DNA of 64,000 nucleotides, from the IMG/VR virus record IMGVR_UViG_3300046660_000488, positions 472,640-536,639 of that record; one strand, 5' to 3'. Shown piece after piece: positions 48,858 to 56,774 of the stretch. The notes under the pieces are model-generated. The model made no database searches. It saw only the letters and a list, made by a program, of their open reading frames with translations, and was not told the origin of the DNA. The number at the start of each line of letters is the position of its first letter. Position 1 is the stretch's first letter. Position numbers and translations under genes: made by a program. This DNA is from a virus.

Positions 48858-49247
48858 ATGGATCGTGAAGCCAAACTCGCTGAACTCATTGATCGCGTCA
48901 AGGATTTGCCGGACAAGGCGACCACGCGCGGATACACCTCATATCTGATCATCGTTCCCCATCATGACATGGCGGGCGACGTATCGATGGCCGTCTCTGA
49001 AGAATTCAGGGAATTTGGATACGGCGTTGACAAGGTGACGAAGTCTGAAGTTCGTGGAGACGAGTTTAGGGTCCTCGTGCGGCCCATCAGTGCTGCTGCG
49101 ACGAACATCCACAACTTGACCTTCCACGTGTTCTGCATTCCGGGTGATGACGGACTGACGGGTCATCAGAAGCAAACATTGCAGAAGATGCTTGAAGCGT
49201 TCAGCTACAAGGCACTGGAAACTGCTGATCTCCGCATCGTCTACTGA
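48858..49247 (+). CDS. Unknown protein, predicted leaderless late mRNA
   Basis: 129 residues, MDREAKLAELIDRVKDLPD..., a helical N-terminus then an alpha/beta domain (SYLIIVPHHDMAG...). Not recognised. Start set by the adjacent late promoter; an upstream in-frame start would lie before the predicted +1. Confidence 0.6.
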   Translation: MDREAKLAELIDRVKDLPDKATTRGYTSYLIIVPHHDMAGDVSMAVSEEFREFGYGVDKVTKSEVRGDEFRVLVRPISAAATNIHNLTFHVFCIPGDDGLTGHQKQTLQKMLEAFSYKALETADLRIVY

Positions 49248-49281
49248 ATCTCGTTGACGAGATCGAAAATGTGTGCATAGT
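49248..49281 (+). promoter_or_regulatory. Palindrome overlapping a sigma70-like promoter
   Basis: ATCTCGT-TG-ACGAGAT (49248-49263). TTGACG (49254-49259) lies within it; 16 nt on is CATAGT (49276-49281). Serves the gene at 49303; a likely repressor or activator site. Confidence 0.55.
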
Positions 49282-49302
49282 GCGATCCGAACAGGAGGCA
49301 CT

Positions 49303-49518
49303 ATGGAAACTTGGGTTCTCGTAATCGTCGTGTGGATGTCGCCGAGCTTTAGCCATAGCGGTGGTTCTGGCGCGCTGGCGATCACCAACGTCCCCGGCTA
49401 TGCGTCGTGGGACGAGTGCAATCGCGCGGCTGGCACGGTCTCCAAGAGCGGCGGAGAAACCAAGGGCTACTGCGTCCCCGGTCCCAAGACCATCGTCGTC
49501 AAGCCGAAGGGCAAGTGA
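49303..49518 (+). CDS. Small exported or membrane protein
   Basis: 71 residues, METWVLVIVVWMSPSFSHSG..., a hydrophobic N-terminal segment that could be a signal peptide, then a short domain with two Cys (DECNRA, GYCVPG) suited to a disulphide. AGGAGG site. Confidence 0.65.
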   Translation: METWVLVIVVWMSPSFSHSGGSGALAITNVPGYASWDECNRAAGTVSKSGGETKGYCVPGPKTIVVKPKGK

Positions 49519-50486
49519 TGCACCCGACCCGCGACCGTCTCATCAAGATCATCGAGCGCACCGAGAACGAGATCGGCTCCGACGCGGCGGCCGACGAAAT
49601 CCTCGCGCTGCTGCGTGAGCCGCCCAGAAACCACATGGACGTGGTCTGGCCGGACGAGGACGAACTGAACGTTCGCCGGACCATGCTCATGGCCGACGTC
49701 GTCGCCTTCATCGCGCCCGAGGCGCGCAAGGATGGCAACGGCGGGTACGCGCCCTGCGACGATGCTGACATCCGGGCGCTGAACGCGCTCATCCGCGAAA
49801 TCATCGACATGCGCTTCGTTCGAGACAGCGACCGTGGACAGGTCGTGGATTTCGCCACGGTCAACCGTCTCGAAAATCGCCTCCACACCTTCTACGAACC
49901 CCACTCGCCGGACATGCGGGACGAAGCCTCGCCTTCGGAGCGCACCGTCTACGCCATGCAGATCGCCACGGTCGCTGGGCTGATGGCCGCCGAGACCGGC
50001 CGCATGCTGAACCAACTGGGTCGTCGCATGCAGTTTCAAATCGAGGCCGACGACAAGAAAGCCTTGCAGGACGCCGAAGCTCGCCGCGACATGGAGGCGG
50101 CTGAGCTTTTCGTCTCGCTGGTCTCGACCCGGCCGTTCCACCAATCGCTCTCCGACTATCGGTCGGCGGCGGCCGAGCTAGGCCCTCGCAACGAGGCGGT
50201 GAAGCTGATGCGCGACGCGCTGGCCAAGTCGATCCTGCCGGACACCGAGAACGCGGCCATCCACATCGACCGCTTGATCGACGAGAACAAGATGGACGAA
50301 GCCATCGCCGCTCTGGAGGATGGTTTCGACAAATGGTTCCGTGGCGCCTTCTCAGAGCAGCGTGAGCGCATCAACACCTACTATCGCGGACTTCGTGAGC
50401 GGGCGCGTCGCGCCAAGCTCCCGGCTGATCCGGCGTGGCAGATTTTCATTTCGCCGCAGGAACCCACGGGAGACCAGTATGCGTGA
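49518..50486 (+). CDS. Unknown 322-residue helical protein
   Basis: MHPTRDRLIKIIERTENEI..., start within the upstream stop (TGATG). Mostly helical, Arg/Glu/Ala-rich. Not recognised. Confidence 0.7.
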   Translation: MHPTRDRLIKIIERTENEIGSDAAADEILALLREPPRNHMDVVWPDEDELNVRRTMLMADVVAFIAPEARKDGNGGYAPCDDADIRALNALIREIIDMRFVRDSDRGQVVDFATVNRLENRLHTFYEPHSPDMRDEASPSERTVYAMQIATVAGLMAAETGRMLNQLGRRMQFQIEADDKKALQDAEARRDMEAAELFVSLVSTRPFHQSLSDYRSAAAELGPRNEAVKLMRDALAKSILPDTENAAIHIDRLIDENKMDEAIAALEDGFDKWFRGAFSEQRERINTYYRGLRERARRAKLPADPAWQIFISPQEPTGDQYA

Positions 50487-50832
50487 CACCGTCCGGATCG
50501 TCACCACCAACAAGGTGCTGTTCGATTTCGCCCAGAAATTCCAGACTGAGCATCGCAGCGCGGCGCTGGGCGACCATGTCTTCCTGATTCTGAAGGGTCT
50601 GATCATGACCGGGATCGAGGACGCCATGAAGATGGCCGACAAATGCGGCTGGACGGGCGTCGAGTTGGTTTCGGCCAGCAGCAACCGCCTGATCGAGGTC
50701 GCCAAGGAAGGCGACCCCAAGCGCAACATCGGCTCGATGACCTTCCAGCGACGCGACGAGGACCAACCTCAGCGCATGATCGCCGTCAATTTCTACGAGG
50801 ACCACACCCTGTCATGCACGCTTCTGGGATGA
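50479..50832 (+). CDS. Unknown 117-residue protein
   Basis: MRDTVRIVTTNKVLFDFAQ..., GGGAGA site, 8-nt overlap with the previous gene. Not recognised. Confidence 0.65.
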   Translation: MRDTVRIVTTNKVLFDFAQKFQTEHRSAALGDHVFLILKGLIMTGIEDAMKMADKCGWTGVELVSASSNRLIEVAKEGDPKRNIGSMTFQRRDEDQPQRMIAVNFYEDHTLSCTLLG

Positions 50833-51329
50833 CGCCGCTCGACATCGAATTGGCCAAGCTCGCCGAGCACAAGGCCATCGGCTGGGACTTCGACAAGACA
50901 CTCGTCAACAGCGAGGCGTCGGAAATCCTGCATCGCTTCATCTTGGATCACCCCGAGATCGAGCACCACATCGTCACGTTCCGCTCGCACGGCTTGCAGC
51001 ACAACGTCTGGGTCGAGCTTGAGCAATACGCGGACGCGCCGGGTCGCGGCCATTTCAAGGGCGTCGTCAACATCGACGACCACCGCTGGGAAGCGTGGAA
51101 CGACGCCGTGCGGCGCCGGACGCCGGGTGGTGGCCTGAGCGGGCCGATGAGCGACGCAGAGGTCTTCTACTGCTCGTGGAAAGGTCAGGTCTGCAAAGAC
51201 CTTGGCCTGACCCTGCTGGTCGATGATGACCCGTCGTGCGTCACCTTGGGCTGCGAGGCCCACGGAATCGCCTTCTATGACCCGGACAGCCTTATCCGGG
51301 CAGTCCGACGTGGTCCAGCACCCACATAA
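50829..51329 (+). CDS. HAD-like phosphatase
   Basis: 166 residues. IGWDFDKTLVNS carries the D-x-D-x-T nucleophile motif (Asp20, Asp22) and LLVDDDPSCVTLG the C-terminal acidic motif. Thr/Ser motif II likely at VTFRSHG. Small HAD enzymes of phages often act on nucleotides or polynucleotide 3' ends; substrate here unknown. Start at the ATGA overlap. Confidence 0.75.
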   Translation: MTPLDIELAKLAEHKAIGWDFDKTLVNSEASEILHRFILDHPEIEHHIVTFRSHGLQHNVWVELEQYADAPGRGHFKGVVNIDDHRWEAWNDAVRRRTPGGGLSGPMSDAEVFYCSWKGQVCKDLGLTLLVDDDPSCVTLGCEAHGIAFYDPDSLIRAVRRGPAPT

Positions 51330-51468
51330 CGCCGATGCTGGACACGATCATAATGACCGTGACGCACCATGCGAACAGCATGCCGCGCGCGGGCGATAGC
51401 GGATCGGGGTTCACCCATTCCTCAGAATTCCAGTCGTTCACTGGCATCTTATCGTCTTGATCTTCCAC
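51292..51468 (-). CDS. Small single-TM protein, GTG start
   Basis: 58 residues, MEDQDDKMPVNDWNSEEWV..., one hydrophobic helix (about 30-50). GGGAGG site before the GTG. Overlaps the 3' end of the HAD gene. Confidence 0.6.
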   Translation of the reverse strand: MEDQDDKMPVNDWNSEEWVNPDPLSPARGMLFAWCVTVIMIVSSIGVMWVLDHVGLPG

Positions 51469-51496
51469 AACGTGTTCCTCCCACGTAGTGATTTAT

Positions 51497-51510
51497 TTTG
51501 GTTAACCAAA
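51497..51510 (-). promoter_or_regulatory. Perfect palindrome TTTGGTTAACCAAA
   Basis: 14-bp palindrome about 30 nt upstream of the GTG at 51468; variant of the GTAAAC motif. Confidence 0.5.
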
Positions 51511-51520
51511 TTGTCGCTTA

Positions 51521-51778
51521 TTATTCCCACCAGCGCAATTTGAAATGGACCACGTGCTGCGGTTTTTTGAATGCGAACACGAGCCATTCGCCGCCGGAAT
51601 TGATGTAGGTCCAGTCGGCCTGCGGGGTGTACTCGGCCATCCAGACGGTCAAATCCTCGGCCAGCTTGTCCTTCGGCATCAACTCGTCGCGGTGCTTGAT
51701 CGCGATGACCAGTTCAGGGTCTCTGCCCTGCGTCACGAACTGGTAGCTCGGGTGCTTCTTGAGATCGGTGGCGTTCAT
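51521..51778 (-). CDS. Unknown 85-residue protein
   Basis: MNATDLKKHPSYQFVTQGR..., ATGA overlap with the upstream gene. Confidence 0.65.
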   Translation of the reverse strand: MNATDLKKHPSYQFVTQGRDPELVIAIKHRDELMPKDKLAEDLTVWMAEYTPQADWTYINSGGEWLVFAFKKPQHVVHFKLRWWE

Positions 51779-52263
51779 CCGATGGCGTCCGCCATCATCA
51801 GGCCCATCATCAGCATAGAATCTGACGAGGCGTGGATCGTGAACCGGTGGTCAAGATGGTGTCCGGGGATGATCGTGATCAGGTGGTTCCCCAGCGTGTA
51901 TGAGACGACTGGAGGCTTGTTGGTGTTGGGGTAATACGCCGGGTAGAGCGAGGCGACGAACCGCTCGCCTTGGCTGCTCTTAATCTCAACGAAACGGCTG
52001 AAGCGACCGGCCACGTCCTCGACGCGGATGCTCCAGCGATAGCTCCCATGATCGCCATATTGGACGAGGTGTCGGCGACTTGAGGCCTCGAAGCACATTT
52101 CGTAAAAAGCTCGCCAGACTCCGACCTGAACCGAACCGGCGAGCATGTCGCCTTCGATCTCGTCGCGGCTGACGAAGAGCTTGAGGCCCGCCGTGGCGCG
52201 TTTGCGCTTGCGGGCGCCGAGCGAAAATGGCTCGGCGACTTCGGGAACAGAATCGAACGCCAT
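51775..52263 (-). CDS. Unknown 162-residue protein
   Basis: MAFDSVPEVAEPFSLGARK..., His/Met-rich C-terminal end. CTCGTAAACCATG motif upstream at about 52325. Not recognised. Confidence 0.65.
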   Translation of the reverse strand: MAFDSVPEVAEPFSLGARKRKRATAGLKLFVSRDEIEGDMLAGSVQVGVWRAFYEMCFEASSRRHLVQYGDHGSYRWSIRVEDVAGRFSRFVEIKSSQGERFVASLYPAYYPNTNKPPVVSYTLGNHLITIIPGHHLDHRFTIHASSDSMLMMGLMMADAIG

Positions 52264-52341
52264 GATACCAGTCTGAAATGGATCGACGCCTAAATTCAGC
52301 AGCGTCCAGATCAGATTAGCACATGGTTTACGAGACGGAAA

Positions 52342-52596
52342 TTATTCCGTGATCTCGACGAGACGAAAAGCGACGGCCTCGCAGGGGAACTTTTCCTTGG
52401 CGGCTTGCTTCTCGGCCTCTTCCTCGACGATCCACAGACGGTCGAAGCGATGACCCCAGCGGTCTTCGTCGGTGTGCGTGTTGTGGGCGTTGAAGATTTG
52501 CTTGAAACGGCCGTCGCCGATCCGACGCACTTTCCACACCCGCGACGGATCGTCGGGTGTGGTGATGTGGCGAGTGTTCTCGTAGACGTAGGTCAT
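52342..52596 (-). CDS. Unknown 84-residue protein
   Basis: MTYVYENTRHITTPDDPSR..., Trp/Arg-rich. Start shares a base with the stop of the upstream gene (TGATG). Confidence 0.65.
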   Translation of the reverse strand: MTYVYENTRHITTPDDPSRVWKVRRIGDGRFKQIFNAHNTHTDEDRWGHRFDRLWIVEEEAEKQAAKEKFPCEAVAFRLVEITE

Positions 52597-53264
52597 CAGG
52601 CGACTTTCGCGGCGTCTTCGGCTTCTCGTTCGGCGCGGCGCGCCGCTCGATAGTCGTTGATGATCTTCTCGACGCTCGCATAGACGGACGGATCACCGTC
52701 CTTCAGGTGCGGCAGGAGATCACGCTTCTCCGGAACGTAGCGCTGGGCGAAATCCGGATCGTCGTTGATGATCGAATCCAAGTTGTCCTCGGAATCGACC
52801 AGCTTGATCGTCTGGACTTCGGCTGGCTGCGCGGCCGTGTGATCGCGGTTCAGCGCCATCCGGACCTTGCGGTTTCCATCCCACGGCATGGCGACGTCGG
52901 TCAGGCCGTCCACGTACAGAGCGACCAGATCGCCGAATTCCTGACGGATCAACTCGATGGTGATGCCGGGGACCATGTACAGAACGATGTCACCAGCCTT
53001 GAAGGCCGGGCGAGAACAGAATTCGCCGGTCTTGACGATGACCTCGCCATTACCATCAACGAATTTTCGAGTGTCCTCGACGGTGTCATGCAGCAGGGCT
53101 GCGACAACCATTTCGACGGTGGCGCCGGGCAGTGCGGCGATCCGCAGGGCCAGACGGCGCGGGTGGACGATATACGGCTCGTCCGTATACCTACGCCGCT
53201 GACCGACAGCAGCGTGCGCGACCATGGCGAACAGGTCGGCCTTCACGATTAAAGGATGGTTCAT
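52596..53264 (-). CDS. SpoT/MESH1-like HD hydrolase
   Basis: 222 residues from MNHPLIVKADLF. YTDEPYIVHPRRLA, VVAALLHDTVEDT (the HD pair), then IKLVDSEDNL match the (p)ppGpp hydrolase domain of SpoT/RelA and the small stand-alone MESH1/SAH enzymes, including the HDxxED motif. A role in removing the starvation alarmone during infection is inferred. ATGs at 53273 and 53282 are alternative starts. Confidence 0.75.
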   Translation of the reverse strand: MNHPLIVKADLFAMVAHAAVGQRRRYTDEPYIVHPRRLALRIAALPGATVEMVVAALLHDTVEDTRKFVDGNGEVIVKTGEFCSRPAFKAGDIVLYMVPGITIELIRQEFGDLVALYVDGLTDVAMPWDGNRKVRMALNRDHTAAQPAEVQTIKLVDSEDNLDSIINDDPDFAQRYVPEKRDLLPHLKDGDPSVYASVEKIINDYRAARRAEREAEDAAKVA

Positions 53265-53312
53265 ATCTATCATGCCGCGCATTATGCGGCATGGATACAA
53301 TTTCGTCAACCA

Positions 53313-54038
53313 CTATTCCTTGAGCAAGCGGCCCAAGGTCAACACCCTGTCAAGTACTACTTGGTTCTGATAGTGGATTCCGCGTCTATAAAACTTCCTG
53401 CCCTCGTGCATCATATAGGCAGTCACGTAGCCTTCCTCGCAATAGGCGAAGTAGAGTTTGACGTTGAATCTCTCGATCTGGATGTTCGGCAACACCACGG
53501 CGTGCATACCGAACCGGTTCTCATAACCGATGGTGAACGGTTGGTTTCGAACCAAGGCCATGCACGGTTCGAAGAACGATCCGAGAGCCATGTCCCAAGT
53601 CGTGTTGAAGTCTTTGCTGTATTCGGGGAGACCTTTGGCGTAGGCCATAATCTTCACAACGTCATGATAGTAGGCGTCGATGTTGGCGTGCTTCGACAGG
53701 TCTTCTCTTGACGGTGAACTTCGCGGCATATACCACCCGAATTGGTCACTGCCTATCGGGTTGTGCTGCACCTTGCAGTTGCCAAGATAGCCGGGCGTTC
53801 TGGCTGCGACCGGCGGGAACGGACGGGCCAGAAGGCCGTAGTCGTCCAGAACCCAGTCAAGTTTGTGTCGATCTTCCTTGCGCGTCTGGCGAGTGAAAGA
53901 CGGCTCGGGCTTTTCCGGCCATTTCCATTCGCAGATGTACAGGCGCTGGAATTCCTCAAGGCTCAGAGGTTGTCGAATCTGCTCATGCCAGTCGGCGAGC
54001 ATCTTTTCAGCTTTTTCGAAAACGCCTTTGGCACTCAT
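53313..54038 (-). CDS. Unknown 241-residue protein
   Basis: MSAKGVFEKAEKMLADWHE..., rich in Tyr, Trp and Arg. The palindrome at 54040-54057 lies 1 nt before the ATG, so it probably is part of the promoter or the start region. Confidence 0.7.
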   Translation of the reverse strand: MSAKGVFEKAEKMLADWHEQIRQPLSLEEFQRLYICEWKWPEKPEPSFTRQTRKEDRHKLDWVLDDYGLLARPFPPVAARTPGYLGNCKVQHNPIGSDQFGWYMPRSSPSREDLSKHANIDAYYHDVVKIMAYAKGLPEYSKDFNTTWDMALGSFFEPCMALVRNQPFTIGYENRFGMHAVVLPNIQIERFNVKLYFAYCEEGYVTAYMMHEGRKFYRRGIHYQNQVVLDRVLTLGRLLKE

Positions 54039-54039
54039 C

Positions 54040-54057
54040 CGTTTGGTTTACCAAACG
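54040..54057 (-). promoter_or_regulatory. GTAAAC-core palindrome, best copy
   Basis: CGTTTGGT-AA-ACCAAACG toward the minus-strand gene: 8-bp arms around an asymmetric centre. Confidence 0.55.
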
Positions 54058-54076
54058 TTGACGGTGCGGGGCAACC

Positions 54077-54442
54077 CTAAATGTAGACGGCCGACATGAT
54101 CCGGTCATGGCGCCGGGCGACCGTCAGCACGGTCTTATAGCCACGCAGCATGCCATCGCGGACTTGTGGGTTCATCCCGCCGCCTTGGAGCAGGCCGGAG
54201 ACGTCGCGCACGGCGTCCTCGACGTCCTTCAGCTTGGTGGCCCCGTGGATCGAGTTGCGGACGGTCTGGTAGGCGGCCAGCGCGCCGACGATGTCGCCCA
54301 GACGGTTCATCGAGCCGACGTCGCTCAGGGCTTCGAACGAGTTGCGATTGATCGCCTCGACGAATTGCTGCTGGCGCCCACGCTCGGACGCGATCAGGGA
54401 GTCCAGTTCGTTTCGAAATCGGCCAATGAACGTGTCAGACAT
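54077..54442 (-). CDS. Unknown 121-residue helical protein
   Basis: MSDTFIGRFRNELDSLIAS..., helical. Overlaps the upstream gene by 8 nt. Confidence 0.65.
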   Translation of the reverse strand: MSDTFIGRFRNELDSLIASERGRQQQFVEAINRNSFEALSDVGSMNRLGDIVGALAAYQTVRNSIHGATKLKDVEDAVRDVSGLLQGGGMNPQVRDGMLRGYKTVLTVARRHDRIMSAVYI

Positions 54443-54755
54443 AGAGCACCACGATCTTGCCCGCTTTCGCGAACATGTTGAAGTTGCATTCCCCCTTGGT
54501 GCAGATGGCCTCGCGGACCTTCCTGCGTTTGCCGACGCCCTTCAGCAGGGCGCGGGCCAGAGCCAGAGCAGTTTCGTCCATGGCCGGGATCATCGTGTAG
54601 AACGACGCCTTGCGCGGGACGACCTTGATCCGGCCTGCGTACGGATTGACCTCGCCATCCTCGTAATAGTCCGGCACGTCCATGCGGTCGTACTCAGCGT
54701 AGAGTTCGCTGACCGGCATGATCTGGACGTTGGTCAACCCGTTCTGGACGCTCAT
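54435..54755 (-). CDS. Unknown 106-residue protein
   Basis: MSVQNGLTNVQIMPVSELY..., basic KGVGKRRKVRE patch and two Cys (CTKGEC). ATGA overlap upstream. Confidence 0.65.
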   Translation of the reverse strand: MSVQNGLTNVQIMPVSELYAEYDRMDVPDYYEDGEVNPYAGRIKVVPRKASFYTMIPAMDETALALARALLKGVGKRRKVREAICTKGECNFNMFAKAGKIVVLYV

Positions 54756-55171
54756 GCGGGCTCACCGAAGAGCCGGGCGGCCCACGACGCCAGCCCGGTC
54801 GCGGCGACCTTCGGCGGCTGGTGCAGGACGACCTCGCGGCGGCTGCGCGCCAGACGGCGGGGCCACTCTTCGAGGATCACGTAGACGCCGTTCTCAAAGC
54901 GCGCCAGCGTCCAGCCGTCCTCGATAGGCGGTCGGTCGGTGGGGCAATGGACGATCTGTCCCTTCGGAAGCTGGTTCCGGTATTTCTTGTTGCGGAAATT
55001 CCAGTGGTCGGAAACCCGAAGGCTTCCTTCCGGGGTGTGACCCCACGTTTTGTCGGGCGTGTCGTACAGCGAACTGCCGAAGGGGCTCGGGAACACGACC
55101 TTCCATTCGGCCGCGATCTTGTCGGCAAGCTCGGAAGGCATGGTGCTCGGCTGTAGGAACGATGTCGGCAA
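54752..55171 (-). CDS. Unknown protein, TTG start
   Basis: 139 residues from TTG 55171, which follows GTGGAG at good spacing; ATG 55141 (MPSELADK) is an alternative. Transcribed from the promoter at 55199-55226. Not recognised. Confidence 0.6.
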   Translation of the reverse strand: MPTSFLQPSTMPSELADKIAAEWKVVFPSPFGSSLYDTPDKTWGHTPEGSLRVSDHWNFRNKKYRNQLPKGQIVHCPTDRPPIEDGWTLARFENGVYVILEEWPRRLARSRREVVLHQPPKVAATGLASWAARLFGEPA

Positions 55172-55198
55172 AGCGGGTCTCCACTAATTGTGGAGCGC

Positions 55199-55226
55199 AC
55201 TATACATGAAGCTCAAGCACAGTCAA
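55199..55226 (-). promoter_or_regulatory. Sigma70-like promoter with AAGCACAG octamer
   Basis: TTGACT (55226-55221), 16 nt, TATAGT (55204-55199). AAGCACAG at 55215-55222 overlaps the -35 and lies within the 3' end of the upstream gene. Confidence 0.7.
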
Positions 55227-55605
55227 CGTACTTTTCAAGCAAACCGTAGCGACGAGGGCGATCCCAATTTGGGTCATGCTCTTTCGCGCGAGTTTCCGAG
55301 ATCGCGGTGAACGGCTCTTGCTTCTCGACGTAGCAAAAGCCGTCGCCGGTGTGCTGCACCATTGGTGCGAACGGGCGACGCTTGCGCTGTTCAACCGGCG
55401 CCCAGCCAACGAACAATCCGTCAAAGCCTTTGCCGTTGATCTGGAGATACCATCGACCAGCCCCGACGACGCCGACCTGCTCGTAATAGGCCGTGACCGT
55501 GGACAGGTACGGCTCGTCGTACTTGCCCCGAACCTCGACCAACACCAGAACCGGCCGCCCATCCGTGGGGACGGTCTTGGGGTCTCGCCACTTGATGCGG
55601 GTCAT
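55213..55605 (-). CDS. DUF551-like small protein
   Basis: 130 residues. TDGRPVLVLVEVRGKYD ... GWAPVEQ resembles small phage proteins of the DUF551 type (VLV-strand, GWAPL tail). No function known. Its 3' end carries the next promoter. Confidence 0.55.
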   Translation of the reverse strand: MTRIKWRDPKTVPTDGRPVLVLVEVRGKYDEPYLSTVTAYYEQVGVVGAGRWYLQINGKGFDGLFVGWAPVEQRKRRPFAPMVQHTGDGFCYVEKQEPFTAISETRAKEHDPNWDRPRRYGLLEKYVDCA

Positions 55606-55847
55606 CAGCTAATCCTCACCGGCTTGCCGAAGAAAGGGTTGCGCGGGCTCATCAGGCTGAACTGGTTGCGCTTGTCGGCGAAGTTGGCCGCCACGATCTC
55701 GTTCTCGGCCTCGTCCCAGCCAGCTTCCCAGAATTGCAGGAAGTACGCCCGCCGGTAGATGCGGGCACCCATGAAGCGTTCCTTGCCCTCACGCCGCGCG
55801 TGATAGCCCTTGTTCTGGATCGCCCACGTGACCTTGTTGTGCCGCAT
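55605..55847 (-). CDS. RMF/CrpP-like small protein
   Basis: 80 residues. NKGYHARREGKERFMGARIYRRAYFLQFWEAGWDEAE follows the ribosome modulation factor pattern: Gly-Tyr-x-Ala near the start, a basic middle and W-x-x-GW-x-A/E at the end. RMF binds the 30S subunit and promotes 100S dimers. Role here is inferred only. Confidence 0.6.
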   Translation of the reverse strand: MRHNKVTWAIQNKGYHARREGKERFMGARIYRRAYFLQFWEAGWDEAENEIVAANFADKRNQFSLMSPRNPFFGKPVRIS

Positions 55848-56137
55848 CAGGCGGCGATGGGCTGGGTCTTCAGCAGCTTGGCGCGGTAGCGCTCGATCAG
55901 GCCCCAGTCGCGGGCGCGGATCGGCGTGTCGTACTCGGCCATGAAGCGCTGGTGGTCGTTGCCGTTCAGGCCGACCTTACCCGGCCCGATGTTGCGATGA
56001 TGGGCGTCCATGGCGGCTTCGCGCAGGTCGTGATCGCCAGCGGCAAAGCGTTGGATGATGTCAAGGTCTTCCTGCGGCATCGTCGCCAGCACGGACGTGG
56101 CCTTAGCGGGAATCAGGCTCTTCAAAAGCGTAAGCAT
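55847..56137 (-). CDS. Unknown 96-residue protein
   Basis: MLTLLKSLIPAKATSVLAT..., helical, His-rich centre (DAHHRNIG). Shares a base with the RMF-like start. GGAGG site. Confidence 0.65.
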   Translation of the reverse strand: MLTLLKSLIPAKATSVLATMPQEDLDIIQRFAAGDHDLREAAMDAHHRNIGPGKVGLNGNDHQRFMAEYDTPIRARDWGLIERYRAKLLKTQPIAA

Positions 56138-56202
56138 GTGGGCCTCCTATTTTCGAATACCAAAATAGCCGGTCACGCGCCTTCACGCAACCGTCGTCAA
56201 AA

Positions 56203-56520
56203 TCAGTCGATGCTGCGGTCGCGGTCGCGCCACGCTTCGACCTTGGACATCAGGTCGGCGTCCAGCGGAAAGGGCTTCTGCCGCTCTTCCACCAAGGCGA
56301 GGAAATCAGCGGCGTCCTTCGTGTTCACGAGGATGTTCAGGTGGCGAATCTCGAAGCACACCCGAGCGAAACCGACGCCGCACGGGCTGTTGGTGATGAT
56401 CTGCTCCCAGCGTTTTCCTTTCCAGAAAAACTCGTCGATGGTTTTCGCCATTACGTCGGCGCCGTCACCCGAATAGTAGAGATCGAGGTATTGGACCGTG
56501 TCGTTGAAGCGAACTTGCAT
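56203..56520 (-). CDS. Unknown 105-residue protein
   Basis: MQVRFNDTVQYLDLYYSGD..., compact alpha/beta. GGAG site. Divergent from the uvsW operon. Confidence 0.65.
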   Translation of the reverse strand: MQVRFNDTVQYLDLYYSGDGADVMAKTIDEFFWKGKRWEQIITNSPCGVGFARVCFEIRHLNILVNTKDAADFLALVEERQKPFPLDADLMSKVEAWRDRDRSID

Positions 56521-56774
56521 CTGTGCTGGTGCTCCTAAGAATTGATCGGACGCACACTATAGGACGGAAGTTCAATCTCGTCCACCAAAAAATTGACGGA
56601 AATTGTCCCAGTAGCGCCCTATGGGTCCGTACTGTGCCAGTTCGCGCCGAATTTCCGGCTGCATTTCGGCTAAATACATTGAAATCACTCAGCATTTTCT
56701 GAGTGGTTAACGAAATATTGCCCTGCTGGCCTCGGGTTCCGTACGCTGGCTCTCATACTTGAAGCATTTTGATC
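56521..56774. other. Divergent intergenic region before uvsW
   Basis: 254 nt. Holds TAAATA at 56671-56676, the hairpin ACTCAG/CTGAGT (56687-56704), GGTTAACGAAA near 56706, and TATAGT toward the minus gene. No gene seen. The promoter of uvsW is probably here. Confidence 0.45.
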
